Below, in pieces: positions 52,783 through 61,687 of a DNA stretch of 64,000 nt. The translations under genes were made by a program, and so were the position numbers. This DNA is from a bacterium HR28. GTDB taxonomy: Bacteria > Chloroflexota > Chloroflexia > Thermomicrobiales > Thermomicrobiaceae. Every line of letters begins with the position of its first letter. Within the stretch, counting starts at the first letter, position 1. Below the pieces are notes generated by a model, which worked only from the letters and a program-made list of their open reading frames with translations, was not told where the DNA came from and did no database searches. The DNA lies in the NCBI GenBank assembly GCA_002898255.1, contig BEIE01000005.1, positions 115,851 to 179,850 of the forward strand, given 5' to 3'.

Positions 52783-54453
52783 ATGGTACAATCCGCTGCG
52801 CGGACGCGTCTGCATGCGAACGGACGTGGTGTAGTGCAGCTCGACGGACAACGAGGAACCGCGAGCCCAATGCCGGCGCAGGAACTTCTCGGTGTTGTTA
52901 CCGACGGGAGTTTTAGTCAAGGCCTTCGGGTGCGATTGCTTGACCCTGCCGCTGTCGAGCGGCTGCGTGTCGGAAGCTTCGTCGTCGTCGAGGGGGACGA
53001 ACACCGGTACTTTGGCATGGTAACCGACCTCGCACTGGCGACGACCGACTCCGCCCTCACTGCCGATCCGCCGTTACACTCTCCCTTCCTGCATCGGGTG
53101 CTCCGTGGCACGCACGCCTATGCCACTGCCGAGATTCGCCCCTCGCTCGTACTCCAGGCAGGCAGTGAGCAGCCACAACCGGCACGGACAATTCCTCCGC
53201 ATTTCGCCCGCTTGCGCCAGGCAACCGCCGAGGATTTCGCCTGTGTCTTTGGCCGGGAAGACGCGACCCACTTCGCGCTCGGCACCCCACCTGCGATGGA
53301 TATCCCCGTGCCCCTCGATCTGGAGGAACTCGTCAAGCGCTCCAATGGTGTTTTCGGGCAGAGTGGGAGCGGCAAGAGCGTCCTCACACGCCTCTTGCTT
53401 GCTGGTCTGATCTTGGCTGACCGTGTCTCAGTCCTCCTCTTCGATATGCATAACGAGTATGCGCGTGCACCGAGCGATCAGCCAGAGCTCATTGGACTCG
53501 CCGAGTTGTTCGGTACCACACGTGTGCAGGTCTATACGCTCGACGACCGCACCGATCGTAGCGCAGCGGCGCGGACGATCCAGATTGGTCTTGACCAGAT
53601 TGAGCCAGAAGACATCGAGCTCCTCGCCGAAGAGCTCAACCTCAATCCCACTTTCGCCACAGTAGCCCACCACCTTCGCGCCAGTTTCGGGAAACACTGG
53701 ATCGCTGAGACACGTGCACTTGACGCCGACGGCGTCAAGGAGTTCTGTGCCCGCACCGGCGTCGCCGAGTCCTCAGTGAACGCCTTGCGGAGCAAACTGG
53801 CACGCCTCGTCCAACGTCCCTACATGCAGGAGTCGCTCGACACATCCATCATCGACGAGATCATCGCCAAGCTCCAGAAAGGTACGCACATCATTGTCCA
53901 GTTCGGGCGCTACGATTCCTTCCTTGACTACATGCTGGTCGCAAATCTCCTCACCCGGCGTATCCACGAGCGCTATACCGAGGAGGTGCTCGAGGCACAG
54001 CGGTTAGGGAGCGAGATGAGCATCCGCCCGCTGGTCATCGTGCTTGAAGAAGCGCACAAGTTCCTCACACCGGAGGCTGCGCGCCAGTCGATCTTCGGGA
54101 CTATCGCTCGTGAAATGCGCAAATACCGCGTCACACTCCTGATAGTCGACCAGCGTCCGTCGAGCATCGACCGCGAGATCCTCTCCCAGCTCGGTACCAA
54201 GATCATTGGCCCATTGAGCGATCAGCAGGACATCGAAGCGGTTCTCACCGGCGTGGCCGATCGCTCCGGACTCCGCAACCTCCTGGCCAATTTGAGTCCA
54301 CGCCAGGAGTGCGTGATCGTCGGTCATGCGGTCCGTATGCCGGTCGCAATTCGCACACGTGAGTATCGCCGTCACGAACTCCTTGATCTTGTTCGCACTC
54401 GGACCGGGAAAGCGACCGACGAGCGTCGGCTGCGACTACTGATCGGTGAGTGA
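52783..54453 (+). CDS. herA: HerA-like ATPase (DUF87)
   Basis: Hexameric FtsK/HerA-type ATPase of about 556 residues. An N-terminal barrel (residues 35-120; GVVTDGSFSQGLRVRLLDP, GSFVVVEGDEHRYFGMVTDL) precedes the motor: Walker A VFGQSGSGKSVLTRLLLAGL, Walker B LVIVLEEAHKFLTPEAARQS, then LIVDQRPSSIDREILSQLGT and an Arg-containing NLSPRQECVIVGHAV. HerA pumps DNA for resection with a nuclease partner, usually NurA; here an Mre11-like nuclease follows directly. The start is uncertain: a GTG at 52771, ATG at 52783 or ATG at 52870 are possible. Confidence 0.88.
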   Translation: MVQSAARTRLHANGRGVVQLDGQRGTASPMPAQELLGVVTDGSFSQGLRVRLLDPAAVERLRVGSFVVVEGDEHRYFGMVTDLALATTDSALTADPPLHSPFLHRVLRGTHAYATAEIRPSLVLQAGSEQPQPARTIPPHFARLRQATAEDFACVFGREDATHFALGTPPAMDIPVPLDLEELVKRSNGVFGQSGSGKSVLTRLLLAGLILADRVSVLLFDMHNEYARAPSDQPELIGLAELFGTTRVQVYTLDDRTDRSAAARTIQIGLDQIEPEDIELLAEELNLNPTFATVAHHLRASFGKHWIAETRALDADGVKEFCARTGVAESSVNALRSKLARLVQRPYMQESLDTSIIDEIIAKLQKGTHIIVQFGRYDSFLDYMLVANLLTRRIHERYTEEVLEAQRLGSEMSIRPLVIVLEEAHKFLTPEAARQSIFGTIAREMRKYRVTLLIVDQRPSSIDREILSQLGTKIIGPLSDQQDIEAVLTGVADRSGLRNLLANLSPRQECVIVGHAVRMPVAIRTREYRRHELLDLVRTRTGKATDERRLRLLIGE

Positions 54454-54463
54454 GGACTGGGAA

Positions 54464-55744
54464 ATGACCTTACGACTCTTGCACTTTGCAGACCTTCATT
54501 TAGGAGTCGAAACGCACGGCCAGTTTCGGCCGGAACTCGGATACAGCTCGCGCGTCCAAGATTTCCTCAACGCGTTCGATCAGGTCATCGAGACCGCGAT
54601 CACCGAGCGCGTCGATGCTGTTCTCTTCGCCGGAGACGCGTTCAAGAATGCCGAGCCAAGTCCGACGCTACAGCGTCACTTCGCCGCTCGGATTCAGCGA
54701 CTCCTCGCTGCCGCTATCCCCACTGTCCTCTTGGTCGGTAACCACGATCGCCCCCGGAGCCCGTCCCGGTCAACGCCGATGGACATTTATGCAGCTCTCC
54801 AGCTCCCCGGCATCATCGTCGCCAGCCGGCCTGACTTCCTGAGGGTGCAGACGCGGCACGGGCCGCTTCAGATCGTGGCACTCCCCTGGATGCCAATGCG
54901 TCAGCTCCTTGCGGATGACGAGTTGAGAGCATTACCGGAGCACGAGTTTGAGCGCCGCTTCCGGGAGATCATCAGTGCGAACGTGCAGGCTCTCCTGACT
55001 GCGCTCGATCCGGCTCACCCAGCTGTCTTCCTTGCACACCTCACGATGGAGGGAGGACGCTTCGGAAGCGAACGCAACGTTCTCCTGGGAAACGACCCGC
55101 TGTTCGCCCTCGACGAACTCGGACTCGACCGTGCACCAATCGATTATGTGGCACTGGGACACTTGCACTCGCATCAGGTCATTCATCGCCAGCCCCCAGT
55201 CATTTACGCAGGGAGCATCGAGCGTATTGACTTCGGCGAGGAGCGTGAGGAAAAGGGCTTCATCATCGTCTCTATTGAGCCGGGTACTCATCCACGCCAG
55301 GTGACCTGGGAGTTCCGCCCACTGCGAACGCGCGCGATGTGTACCGTCCGGTTCGAGGTGACCAGTGAAAACCCGATGGAGCAGATCCGTTCCGTCTTGG
55401 AACGTCGTGCCAACGAACTCCGCGACGCGATCGTCCGCCTCTTCGTGGTCGCCTCTCCCGAGAGAGCCACTGCGATTCGCACCAACGAGATCCGCCGTTG
55501 GCTACTCGAGCTCGGAGCAACGTACGTCGCCGGAGTCGTGGTCGAGACCGAGCGCAGCATCCGGCCCCGCGTGGACGTCACGCGCGAGACCCGGAACGAT
55601 CCGGTTGCGTTACTCGAACGCTGGGTACGGCTTCGCCAATTATCCGACGAGTTCGCGAACGCCGTTCTTTCCCGCGGCCGCGAAATCATCGAGCGAGTGG
55701 AGGCGAGCGACTTCCTCAAAGAAAAAGCCGCCGATCAGAGATAG
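54464..55744 (+). CDS. Mre11/SbcD-like DNA repair exonuclease
   Basis: Metallophosphatase nuclease of 426 residues. Motifs: LLHFADLHLGVETH (metal-binding D and H), AVLFAGDAFKNAEPSP (GD), VLLVGNHDRPRSP (GNHD), LAHLTMEGGRFGS, and YVALGHLHSHQVIH (GHLH). Residues 250-426 form an extra capping region without SbcD similarity I can identify. Mre11 normally needs Rad50/SbcC, but none is encoded here; instead HerA, which overlaps in function as a motor, is directly upstream. GAGGACTGGGAA precedes the ATG at 54464; a GTG at 54446 overlaps the HerA stop. The 3' end overlaps the convergent S9 peptidase by 10 bases. Confidence 0.9.
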   Translation: MTLRLLHFADLHLGVETHGQFRPELGYSSRVQDFLNAFDQVIETAITERVDAVLFAGDAFKNAEPSPTLQRHFAARIQRLLAAAIPTVLLVGNHDRPRSPSRSTPMDIYAALQLPGIIVASRPDFLRVQTRHGPLQIVALPWMPMRQLLADDELRALPEHEFERRFREIISANVQALLTALDPAHPAVFLAHLTMEGGRFGSERNVLLGNDPLFALDELGLDRAPIDYVALGHLHSHQVIHRQPPVIYAGSIERIDFGEEREEKGFIIVSIEPGTHPRQVTWEFRPLRTRAMCTVRFEVTSENPMEQIRSVLERRANELRDAIVRLFVVASPERATAIRTNEIRRWLLELGATYVAGVVVETERSIRPRVDVTRETRNDPVALLERWVRLRQLSDEFANAVLSRGREIIERVEASDFLKEKAADQR

Positions 55745-57711
55745 GTCTGGAACCAACGCAGCTCATGCTCGAGGTGTTCGATCCGGTGACGTGGGCGACC
55801 GCTGCGCGTGAGGTTGTGTCCTTCACTGGGGAAACGCACAAGTTCCACCGTGCGGCCGAGTCGACGTAGCCAAGCGAAGAGCTGCTCGGCCTGTTCGATC
55901 GGGCAGCGCCAGTCCTCCTCTGCATGAAGTAAGAGAAGCGGTGTCCGGATGTTCGGCGCGTAGGTGAGCGGAGAGAGGCGCCGATAGCGCTCCGGATCCT
56001 CCCAGGGTGTCGCCCCGAGTTCCCACTCGTTGAAGTAGACGCCGATGTCACTCGTCCCATACATACTGAGAAGATTGGAGACACAACGCATCGAAACAGC
56101 CGCCTTAAAGCGGTCGGTATGCCCGATGATCCAGTTTGTCATGTAGCCACCGTACGACCCTCCACAGACGCCCAGTCGTTCCGGATCGCCCCATCCCTGC
56201 GCCAGCACGGCATCAACGACAGCCATGAGATCAGGCATGTCGGCCTCGCCCCATGCACCACGCGTACAGGCAAGAAACTCCTCTCCATACCCTTGGCTCC
56301 CGCGTGGATTTGCGTAGACAACCGCATAGCCACGAGCTGCGAGCACCTGGAACTCGTGGCAATAGACCCAGCCATACATCGCGTGCGGGCCACCATGGAT
56401 GGACAAAACAAGCGGACAACGCTCCCCTGCTGCCATTCCGATCGGTCTCATCACCCAGGCATGGACCAGCTGACCGTCGATCGGGCTTGGCACCCACAGC
56501 TCTTCAGGTGTTGCGAGATCGACCTCGCGCTTCCACTCAGCATTGGGATCGAAGAGTGGCCTCGCTTCGCTCCCGTCTGCCGCCAAAAGCCAGACCGTCC
56601 CGGGATCAAGCGGATCAGCAACCGTTGCGGCGATCCACCGCCCGTCCGCGTTGAGGCTGAAATCAAGGACGCGTCGCTGGCCAGCGAGCAGACAGTCAGG
56701 GCTTCCTCCTTCCACCGGGAAACGGTAGAGATGCACCGCCCCACGCTCACTCACCTGCGCATAGATCCATCGCCCATCCGGTGACCAGGCAAGCCCCGGG
56801 CGCGTCGGACCGAATGCATCAGTCAAGAGCGTGTCTTCCAGTGTCGCGTCGAACGCCTCCGTGAGGCACAGGAGTTCATCGCCATCGGGCTTGACCGTCC
56901 AGAGCCGCTTGTGCCGTGCCGAGCCTGCCCAGGCCTCCAGATGACCGACTGCGGCGATCCTCTGTCCGTCAGGCGACCATACGGGACGCAGCAGCGCCAC
57001 GTGGCTTCCTGTCACGACCGGGCGGAGTTCACTCACCTGTCCTTCCGCATCGAGTGCCAGGAACCAGAGCTCACTGGCTGCATTCCACTCGCGCTCCGGC
57101 GTCCGGTTCGACACGAAGACAAGGGCTTTGCCGTCAGGTGACCAGGCTGGCCAATCGTCATCCCAGTCGCCGTCAGTCAGTCGTCGAACCTGACTATCAC
57201 GCAGATCAACCAGCCAGAGGTGACTACGCCGCTCATGCAGAAATCCGCGTTGCCCATCAAAGCGATAGTGCAACGCAGTGAGCCGTACCACGTCGGTCTC
57301 CGGCTCCGGCTTCCCCTCGGCCTGCACTGCTCGCGTGACCACCACCAGGCGCTCACCGTCCGGTGCCCAGGCGAAACTCGTCACCGGTTCGGCAAAGCGC
57401 GTCAGCTGACGCGCCTCGCCGCCATGGCGCGGGATCGCCCAGAGTTGGTCACTTCCTGACCGGTCAGACAGGAATGCGAGCCAATCGCCGCGGGGAGACC
57501 AGCGCGGCATTGTGTCTCGATCTGTTCCCGCAGTGAACGGCCGCGGCGACTGGCCAGCACGATCAACCAACCAGATTGCTGACCGGTATTTATCAACTGC
57601 GAGATCCATGACGGTGACAACGCAAGCAATCTCGCTTCCGTCCGGCGAGATTTGAGCATCGCTGACCAGACGCAATGTCGCCAAATCGTCCGGTTGCACC
57701 CGCCGCGGCAT
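55735..57711 (-). CDS. S9-family serine peptidase (acylaminoacyl-peptidase/prolyl oligopeptidase type)
   Basis: Cytoplasmic peptidase of about 658 residues. The first 400 residues form a beta-propeller made of repeats such as AQISPDGSEIACVVTVMDLA and PRWSPRGDWLAFLSDRSGSD with the SPDG-type motif. The C-terminal hydrolase domain has LVLSIHGGPHAMYGWVYCHE, the nucleophile GVCGGSYGGYMTNWIIGHTD, Asp in LLLLHAEEDWRCPIEQAEQL and His in VRFPSEGHNLTRSGRP. It degrades short peptides or removes N-acylated residues. The ATG at 57711 has AAAGGGGCGG upstream; a GTG nine codons earlier is possible. Confidence 0.94.
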   Translation of the reverse strand: MPRRVQPDDLATLRLVSDAQISPDGSEIACVVTVMDLAVDKYRSAIWLVDRAGQSPRPFTAGTDRDTMPRWSPRGDWLAFLSDRSGSDQLWAIPRHGGEARQLTRFAEPVTSFAWAPDGERLVVVTRAVQAEGKPEPETDVVRLTALHYRFDGQRGFLHERRSHLWLVDLRDSQVRRLTDGDWDDDWPAWSPDGKALVFVSNRTPEREWNAASELWFLALDAEGQVSELRPVVTGSHVALLRPVWSPDGQRIAAVGHLEAWAGSARHKRLWTVKPDGDELLCLTEAFDATLEDTLLTDAFGPTRPGLAWSPDGRWIYAQVSERGAVHLYRFPVEGGSPDCLLAGQRRVLDFSLNADGRWIAATVADPLDPGTVWLLAADGSEARPLFDPNAEWKREVDLATPEELWVPSPIDGQLVHAWVMRPIGMAAGERCPLVLSIHGGPHAMYGWVYCHEFQVLAARGYAVVYANPRGSQGYGEEFLACTRGAWGEADMPDLMAVVDAVLAQGWGDPERLGVCGGSYGGYMTNWIIGHTDRFKAAVSMRCVSNLLSMYGTSDIGVYFNEWELGATPWEDPERYRRLSPLTYAPNIRTPLLLLHAEEDWRCPIEQAEQLFAWLRRLGRTVELVRFPSEGHNLTRSGRPRHRIEHLEHELRWFQTYL

Positions 57712-57784
57712 GACCCTGCCCGCCCCTTTCGCGACCATTCGCAGGCCGTACGAGCTCTCGACCGTTGGTGCGGGAACTCGTACG

Positions 57785-58963
57785 CTATGGTCCCCCTTCG
57801 AGCCCCTTTTCGCGCAACACCAACTCCCGGAGCTGCCTTAGTATTGCCGATCGACGCGCCGTATACTCCGCCTCGTCCAATTCTCCGGCCGCCCGCGCCT
57901 CATCTAATCGGTTGAGCTCGGCGGCCAGCTGGAGCCGCTCGTCCGAGACTCGATCGCCCTCGTCCGGGCTGACGGCGGGCGATCGCCGTCTCCGCAGCGC
58001 GAGGAAGGCCAAGGTGCTAGCCGCGATGACGCCAAGGAGCCCCACTGCAATGGCGATGCTCGGCCCGAGCGGTAAGTCAAGCAAGAACCCTGTCCGTGGC
58101 AAACCGCTCACCTGCACCACGTGCGTGTCACCGACGACCGGCGCATCGACCGCGAGCACGCGATAGGTCACGCCGCTTACTTCGACCGTTCCCGTGTCGA
58201 TCAAGCTCCGCGAACTCAAGCGGTATGTTCCATCGCGTACGAGCACGCGGAGCGTTCCAGTCGGCATCGCTGTACCGATGGAAAGCGTCGCGCGTGTCCC
58301 TTCATAGGGAACGGTGTAACTCAAAACCACCGTCTGCTGACCGGGTGGTAGTGGGCCAGTCGTCAGGAGCACACCATTTTCAAGGCGCGGTTGCCCATAG
58401 TCAAAGCCAGGTTGTGGACTAATCTCCTGCGCTCCCTGGGGGAGAGGAATTCGCAAAACGATGCCGTTTGTGTCACCAAGATAGGTACGGTCACCATCAT
58501 TCTCGACAATGACAATATCCATCACGTCGACCGCGCGGAGTTCTGGTGATGCGCCAGCGATCACAATCGACCGGGAGTTCACGCGCACTGCGTTCGCATC
58601 GTTCGTCGTCTCGTACACGGTGAGCTCGACAGTCTGCTGCGGTTGTTGGTTAAGCTGCACCATCGGGCTGACGTACTCTACCCCGGCATAGCGCACCACA
58701 AGGAGATACGCGTCCTGATCACCGGTTGCGAGCCCCTCAAACGCGAACGAGCCGTCCTGACCAACCTGAGCCTGACGCTCCTCCGCGAGTTGCATACCGG
58801 TGAAGTGGCGAAGTGTCACCGTAAGGCCAGCGACGCTTCCCCCACCGGGCGTCCCGTTCTGTACACGACCGGAAATCGTCCCAGCCTCTTGGGCTTGGAC
58901 ACTACTCCACGTGACCGCAAGCAGGGCAAAGACACAGAAGAAGACTGCGTGCCGAAGACGCAC
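57785..58963 (-). CDS. Exported carboxypeptidase-regulatory-like protein with C-terminal membrane anchor
   Basis: Protein of 392 residues. A signal peptide (VFFCVFALLAVTWSSVQA) leads to a domain with GTISGRVQNGTPGGGSVAGL and SFAFEGLATGDQDAYLLVVR, typical of the carboxypeptidase-regulatory fold that often binds surface ligands. A middle region with PLPPGQQTVVLSYTVPYEG follows, then a membrane segment (IAIAVGLLGVIAASTLAFLA) and a coiled, charged cytoplasmic tail (ELNRLDEARAAGELDEAEYT) resembling a short SHOCT-like helix. Function unknown. It lies 45 bases downstream of glcF on the same strand. Confidence 0.78.
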   Translation of the reverse strand: MRLRHAVFFCVFALLAVTWSSVQAQEAGTISGRVQNGTPGGGSVAGLTVTLRHFTGMQLAEERQAQVGQDGSFAFEGLATGDQDAYLLVVRYAGVEYVSPMVQLNQQPQQTVELTVYETTNDANAVRVNSRSIVIAGASPELRAVDVMDIVIVENDGDRTYLGDTNGIVLRIPLPQGAQEISPQPGFDYGQPRLENGVLLTTGPLPPGQQTVVLSYTVPYEGTRATLSIGTAMPTGTLRVLVRDGTYRLSSRSLIDTGTVEVSGVTYRVLAVDAPVVGDTHVVQVSGLPRTGFLLDLPLGPSIAIAVGLLGVIAASTLAFLALRRRRSPAVSPDEGDRVSDERLQLAAELNRLDEARAAGELDEAEYTARRSAILRQLRELVLREKGLEGGP

Positions 58964-59008
58964 TGCTCAGACTCCTTTTTGTCTCCTCTACCGGACCGCT
59001 GGACGACC

Positions 59009-60358
59009 TCACTCGGCGGCGACCGGAAGGGCACGTGCTGCCGGCACCGTTGCCGCTGTGTACGCGCGATCCAAAACTTCGATGAGATGGAGCACCGGAA
59101 CGCGCAGGCCACGCGCGCGAAGCCCCGCCTCGAGCTGGAGCATACACCCTGGGTTGGCCGAAACGATCACCTCTGCCCCGGTGGCAAGCGCGTTATCCAG
59201 CTTGCGTTCCAGCAATGCTGACGCCATATCCGGTTGGAGCAGGTTGTAAATCCCCGCCGAGCCACAACAAAGCGCCGATTCCGCCATCTCCACGAGCCGG
59301 AGCTGGGGAATCGCGCGCAGGAGCACGCGTGGCTGCTGGGTGATCCGCTGGGCATGCGCAAGGTGACAAGGCTCCTGGTAGGTCACGGTCCAGGGCAGCG
59401 CTCCCGGTTGAGCCGTCAATCCACGCTCGACCAGGAACTCCAGCACATCACGCACTTTGGCAGCGAGCGCTCGCGCCCGCTCGGCGTAGCTGTGATCGTG
59501 GTTTAGGAGCTGCGGATACTCCTTCAGCATCGCACCACAACCAGCGGCGTTGACAATGATCGCATCCAGGTACGGGGACTCGAGCGCCTCGATATTACGG
59601 CGCGCCAAGTCGCGACCGAGCTCCGGCTCACCACTATGCACGTGTAGAGCGCCGCAGCACTGCTGGCCGGAGACGAGTACGACATCGAACCCGTTTCGCG
59701 TCAGCACGCGAATCGTCGCCTCGTGGACATGCGCGTAGGCCGTACTCATCACACAGCCGGTGAAGAGCGCTACCCGACCGCGCCGCTCGTTTTCCGCTGG
59801 GAAGAAACGCCCATCAGGCACAACAAACCGCTCCGGGATGGTCGGGAGCATCGCTTCAGCATGCTCCAGGCCCAGGGCACGGAGGACACCACTACGGCGG
59901 ACAAGCATGCGCACCGGGCTTCGCTGATACCAACGCAGTAGTTTGTTCGCCGCTCGGAATCGCCGCATGTCGCCAAGTAGGATGCGGAATCCGAGCACGC
60001 GGTAGAGCCGCTCCCGTAGCGATTGCGGGCGATGCTGCACGAGCTGCGCACGCGATGCTTCCAGAATCTGCCCGTAGTGAACGCCGCTTGGGCACACCGC
60101 TTCGCAGGCACGGCAGTTCAAGCAGAGCTGCATTTCCTCGGCAAAGACCGGATCGAGCAGGTCGAGTCGCCCCTCAGCGACCGACTTCATGAGCCATATC
60201 CGTCCACGAGGCGACGAGCGCTCTCGCCAGGTAATTCGGTAGGTCGGACAGGAGGGCAAGCAAAACCCGCAGTGCACGCACTTGCGGATGAGGTCGAATG
60301 ACGGTGCGTCGCGGCCACTGAATCCGCGCACACGCGTCGACTCCGGCACGGTCACCAT
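59009..60358 (-). CDS. glcF: Glycolate oxidase iron-sulfur subunit
   Basis: Protein of 449 residues. Two [4Fe-4S] motifs: CVHCGFCLPSCPTY and CLNCRACEAVCPSG. Five Cys-rich CCG-type blocks follow (GCVMSTAYAHVHEATI, SGQQCCGALHVHSGE, NAAGCGAMLKEYPQLL, EPCHLAHAQRITQ and ALCCGSAGIYN), as in heterodisulfide reductase-like subunits. With GlcD and GlcE it forms the membrane-associated glycolate oxidase that converts glycolate to glyoxylate and passes electrons to the quinone pool. AGGAGG lies 6 bases before the ATG at 60358. It ends the glcD-glcE-glcF order. Confidence 0.93.
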   Translation of the reverse strand: MVTVPESTRVRGFSGRDAPSFDLIRKCVHCGFCLPSCPTYRITWRERSSPRGRIWLMKSVAEGRLDLLDPVFAEEMQLCLNCRACEAVCPSGVHYGQILEASRAQLVQHRPQSLRERLYRVLGFRILLGDMRRFRAANKLLRWYQRSPVRMLVRRSGVLRALGLEHAEAMLPTIPERFVVPDGRFFPAENERRGRVALFTGCVMSTAYAHVHEATIRVLTRNGFDVVLVSGQQCCGALHVHSGEPELGRDLARRNIEALESPYLDAIIVNAAGCGAMLKEYPQLLNHDHSYAERARALAAKVRDVLEFLVERGLTAQPGALPWTVTYQEPCHLAHAQRITQQPRVLLRAIPQLRLVEMAESALCCGSAGIYNLLQPDMASALLERKLDNALATGAEVIVSANPGCMLQLEAGLRARGLRVPVLHLIEVLDRAYTAATVPAARALPVAAE

Positions 60359-60380
60359 GGTAGCCTCCTGTCCATCCGCG

Positions 60381-61676
60381 TCAGAGCAGAGCAATGAACC
60401 GACCCGGATTGAGCGTCCGCTCCGGATCGAACGTTTCCTTGAGTCGCCGCATGACCGCCACACCCTCGGGAGGACGACCGAAAACGTCGTATCCGGCCTT
60501 TACATCCCGTGGCGCGGCGAGCATGGTGGCGTGTCGGCCGTACCCAGCCAGGCGCGTCCAAGCAGCACGGAGCTCCTCGACCGTCCCAGCCAAGGTCGCG
60601 AAGGCCAGTCCACTTCCCACGTCCAAGACCGCATCCTCCAGAGCTGAACCCCACTCGGTCACAAGCCGGGCAGCGAGCTCGCCAAGTCGAGATGGCAATT
60701 CCCCGATGCGCACCCGGATCACGTCGACGAGCGGTGTTGCGGCCAGCTTTCCCTGCAGCGATGACCAGAAGCGGAGCGTCTCCTCGTGCTCGAGTATGCG
60801 GGCCTCACTTGTCGCGGAGGCGGCCGTCTCAGCCAACCGCTCGGCCTGTCGCAGAACAGCACCCTCCGGTCCTTCGCACCGTGCGGCCAGTGTCCATCGC
60901 GCCATCCCAACGAACCGCTCCGCCGTTACCGGAGCGAGCACGACAAGTGCAGTTGGGGCGAGCTGGGAGCCGCGCACAGCGAGCGCGCCTTCCATCGCCT
61001 CCTCAAGCGAGGGGAAAGCAACAAGGAGCGTTCGCTGTGCTTCCGGCGACGGCAACAGCTTGAAGTTGGCGCGGACGATGACGCCAAGTGAGCCGAGCGC
61101 ACCGAAGTGCAGCCGCATCATGTCATAACCGGAGACGTTCTTGACCACCATCCCGCCCCCGCGGGCAAGAGTACCGTCCGGCAGCGCGACGGTGATCCCG
61201 ATGATCAGATCTCGCAGACTGCCGTACCCAAAACGCCGAGGGCAGCCTAGACCGGTTGCCACCAGCCCACCAATGGTGATCCGCTCCGGGTCATCGGCAT
61301 CAAGCGGGAGCATCTGGCCGTGCTCGCTGAGGATCGCAGCAAGACGCGCAAGCGTGCAGCCCGCCTGCACCCCGATGGTGAGATCGTCTGGCTCGTAGTC
61401 GACAACTGCCGCCAGCCCCCGGAGATCGAGCGCCACATCGTAGCGCTCCGGAAGATTGCCGAGTCCCATCTGCCCGCCGCCACCCCACGGGACCAAGGCC
61501 AGTCCAGCGGCCGCACAGAGCGCGAGCGCTTCCGCGACCGCCTCTGGCGAGGCGAGTTCAAGCGCGACGCGCGGAGGTATACCGTCGACGATATAGTTCG
61601 AGGGATCAGAGGATCTCCCGAGTTCCTCAAGGCGCTGGAGCGCCGTGTCTGGCGCGAGCCGCGTCGTTCCTGTCAT
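60381..61676 (-). CDS. glcE: Glycolate oxidase FAD-binding subunit
   Basis: Flavoprotein of 431 residues with a VAO-type FAD domain: LALVPWGGGGQMGLGNLPER, LDADDPERITIGGLVATGLG, GYGSLRDLIIGITVALPDG and GMVVKNVSGYDMMRLHFGAL. The C-terminal part (AGYGRHATMLAAPRDVKAGY and FDPERTLNPGRFI) matches GlcE. It is a regulatory or electron-transfer subunit that pairs with GlcD, whose longer sequence carries the main active site. The gap to glcD is 11 bases and to glcF 22 bases. Confidence 0.92.
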   Translation of the reverse strand: MTGTTRLAPDTALQRLEELGRSSDPSNYIVDGIPPRVALELASPEAVAEALALCAAAGLALVPWGGGGQMGLGNLPERYDVALDLRGLAAVVDYEPDDLTIGVQAGCTLARLAAILSEHGQMLPLDADDPERITIGGLVATGLGCPRRFGYGSLRDLIIGITVALPDGTLARGGGMVVKNVSGYDMMRLHFGALGSLGVIVRANFKLLPSPEAQRTLLVAFPSLEEAMEGALAVRGSQLAPTALVVLAPVTAERFVGMARWTLAARCEGPEGAVLRQAERLAETAASATSEARILEHEETLRFWSSLQGKLAATPLVDVIRVRIGELPSRLGELAARLVTEWGSALEDAVLDVGSGLAFATLAGTVEELRAAWTRLAGYGRHATMLAAPRDVKAGYDVFGRPPEGVAVMRRLKETFDPERTLNPGRFIALL

Positions 61677-61687
61677 CCTGCCCCACC

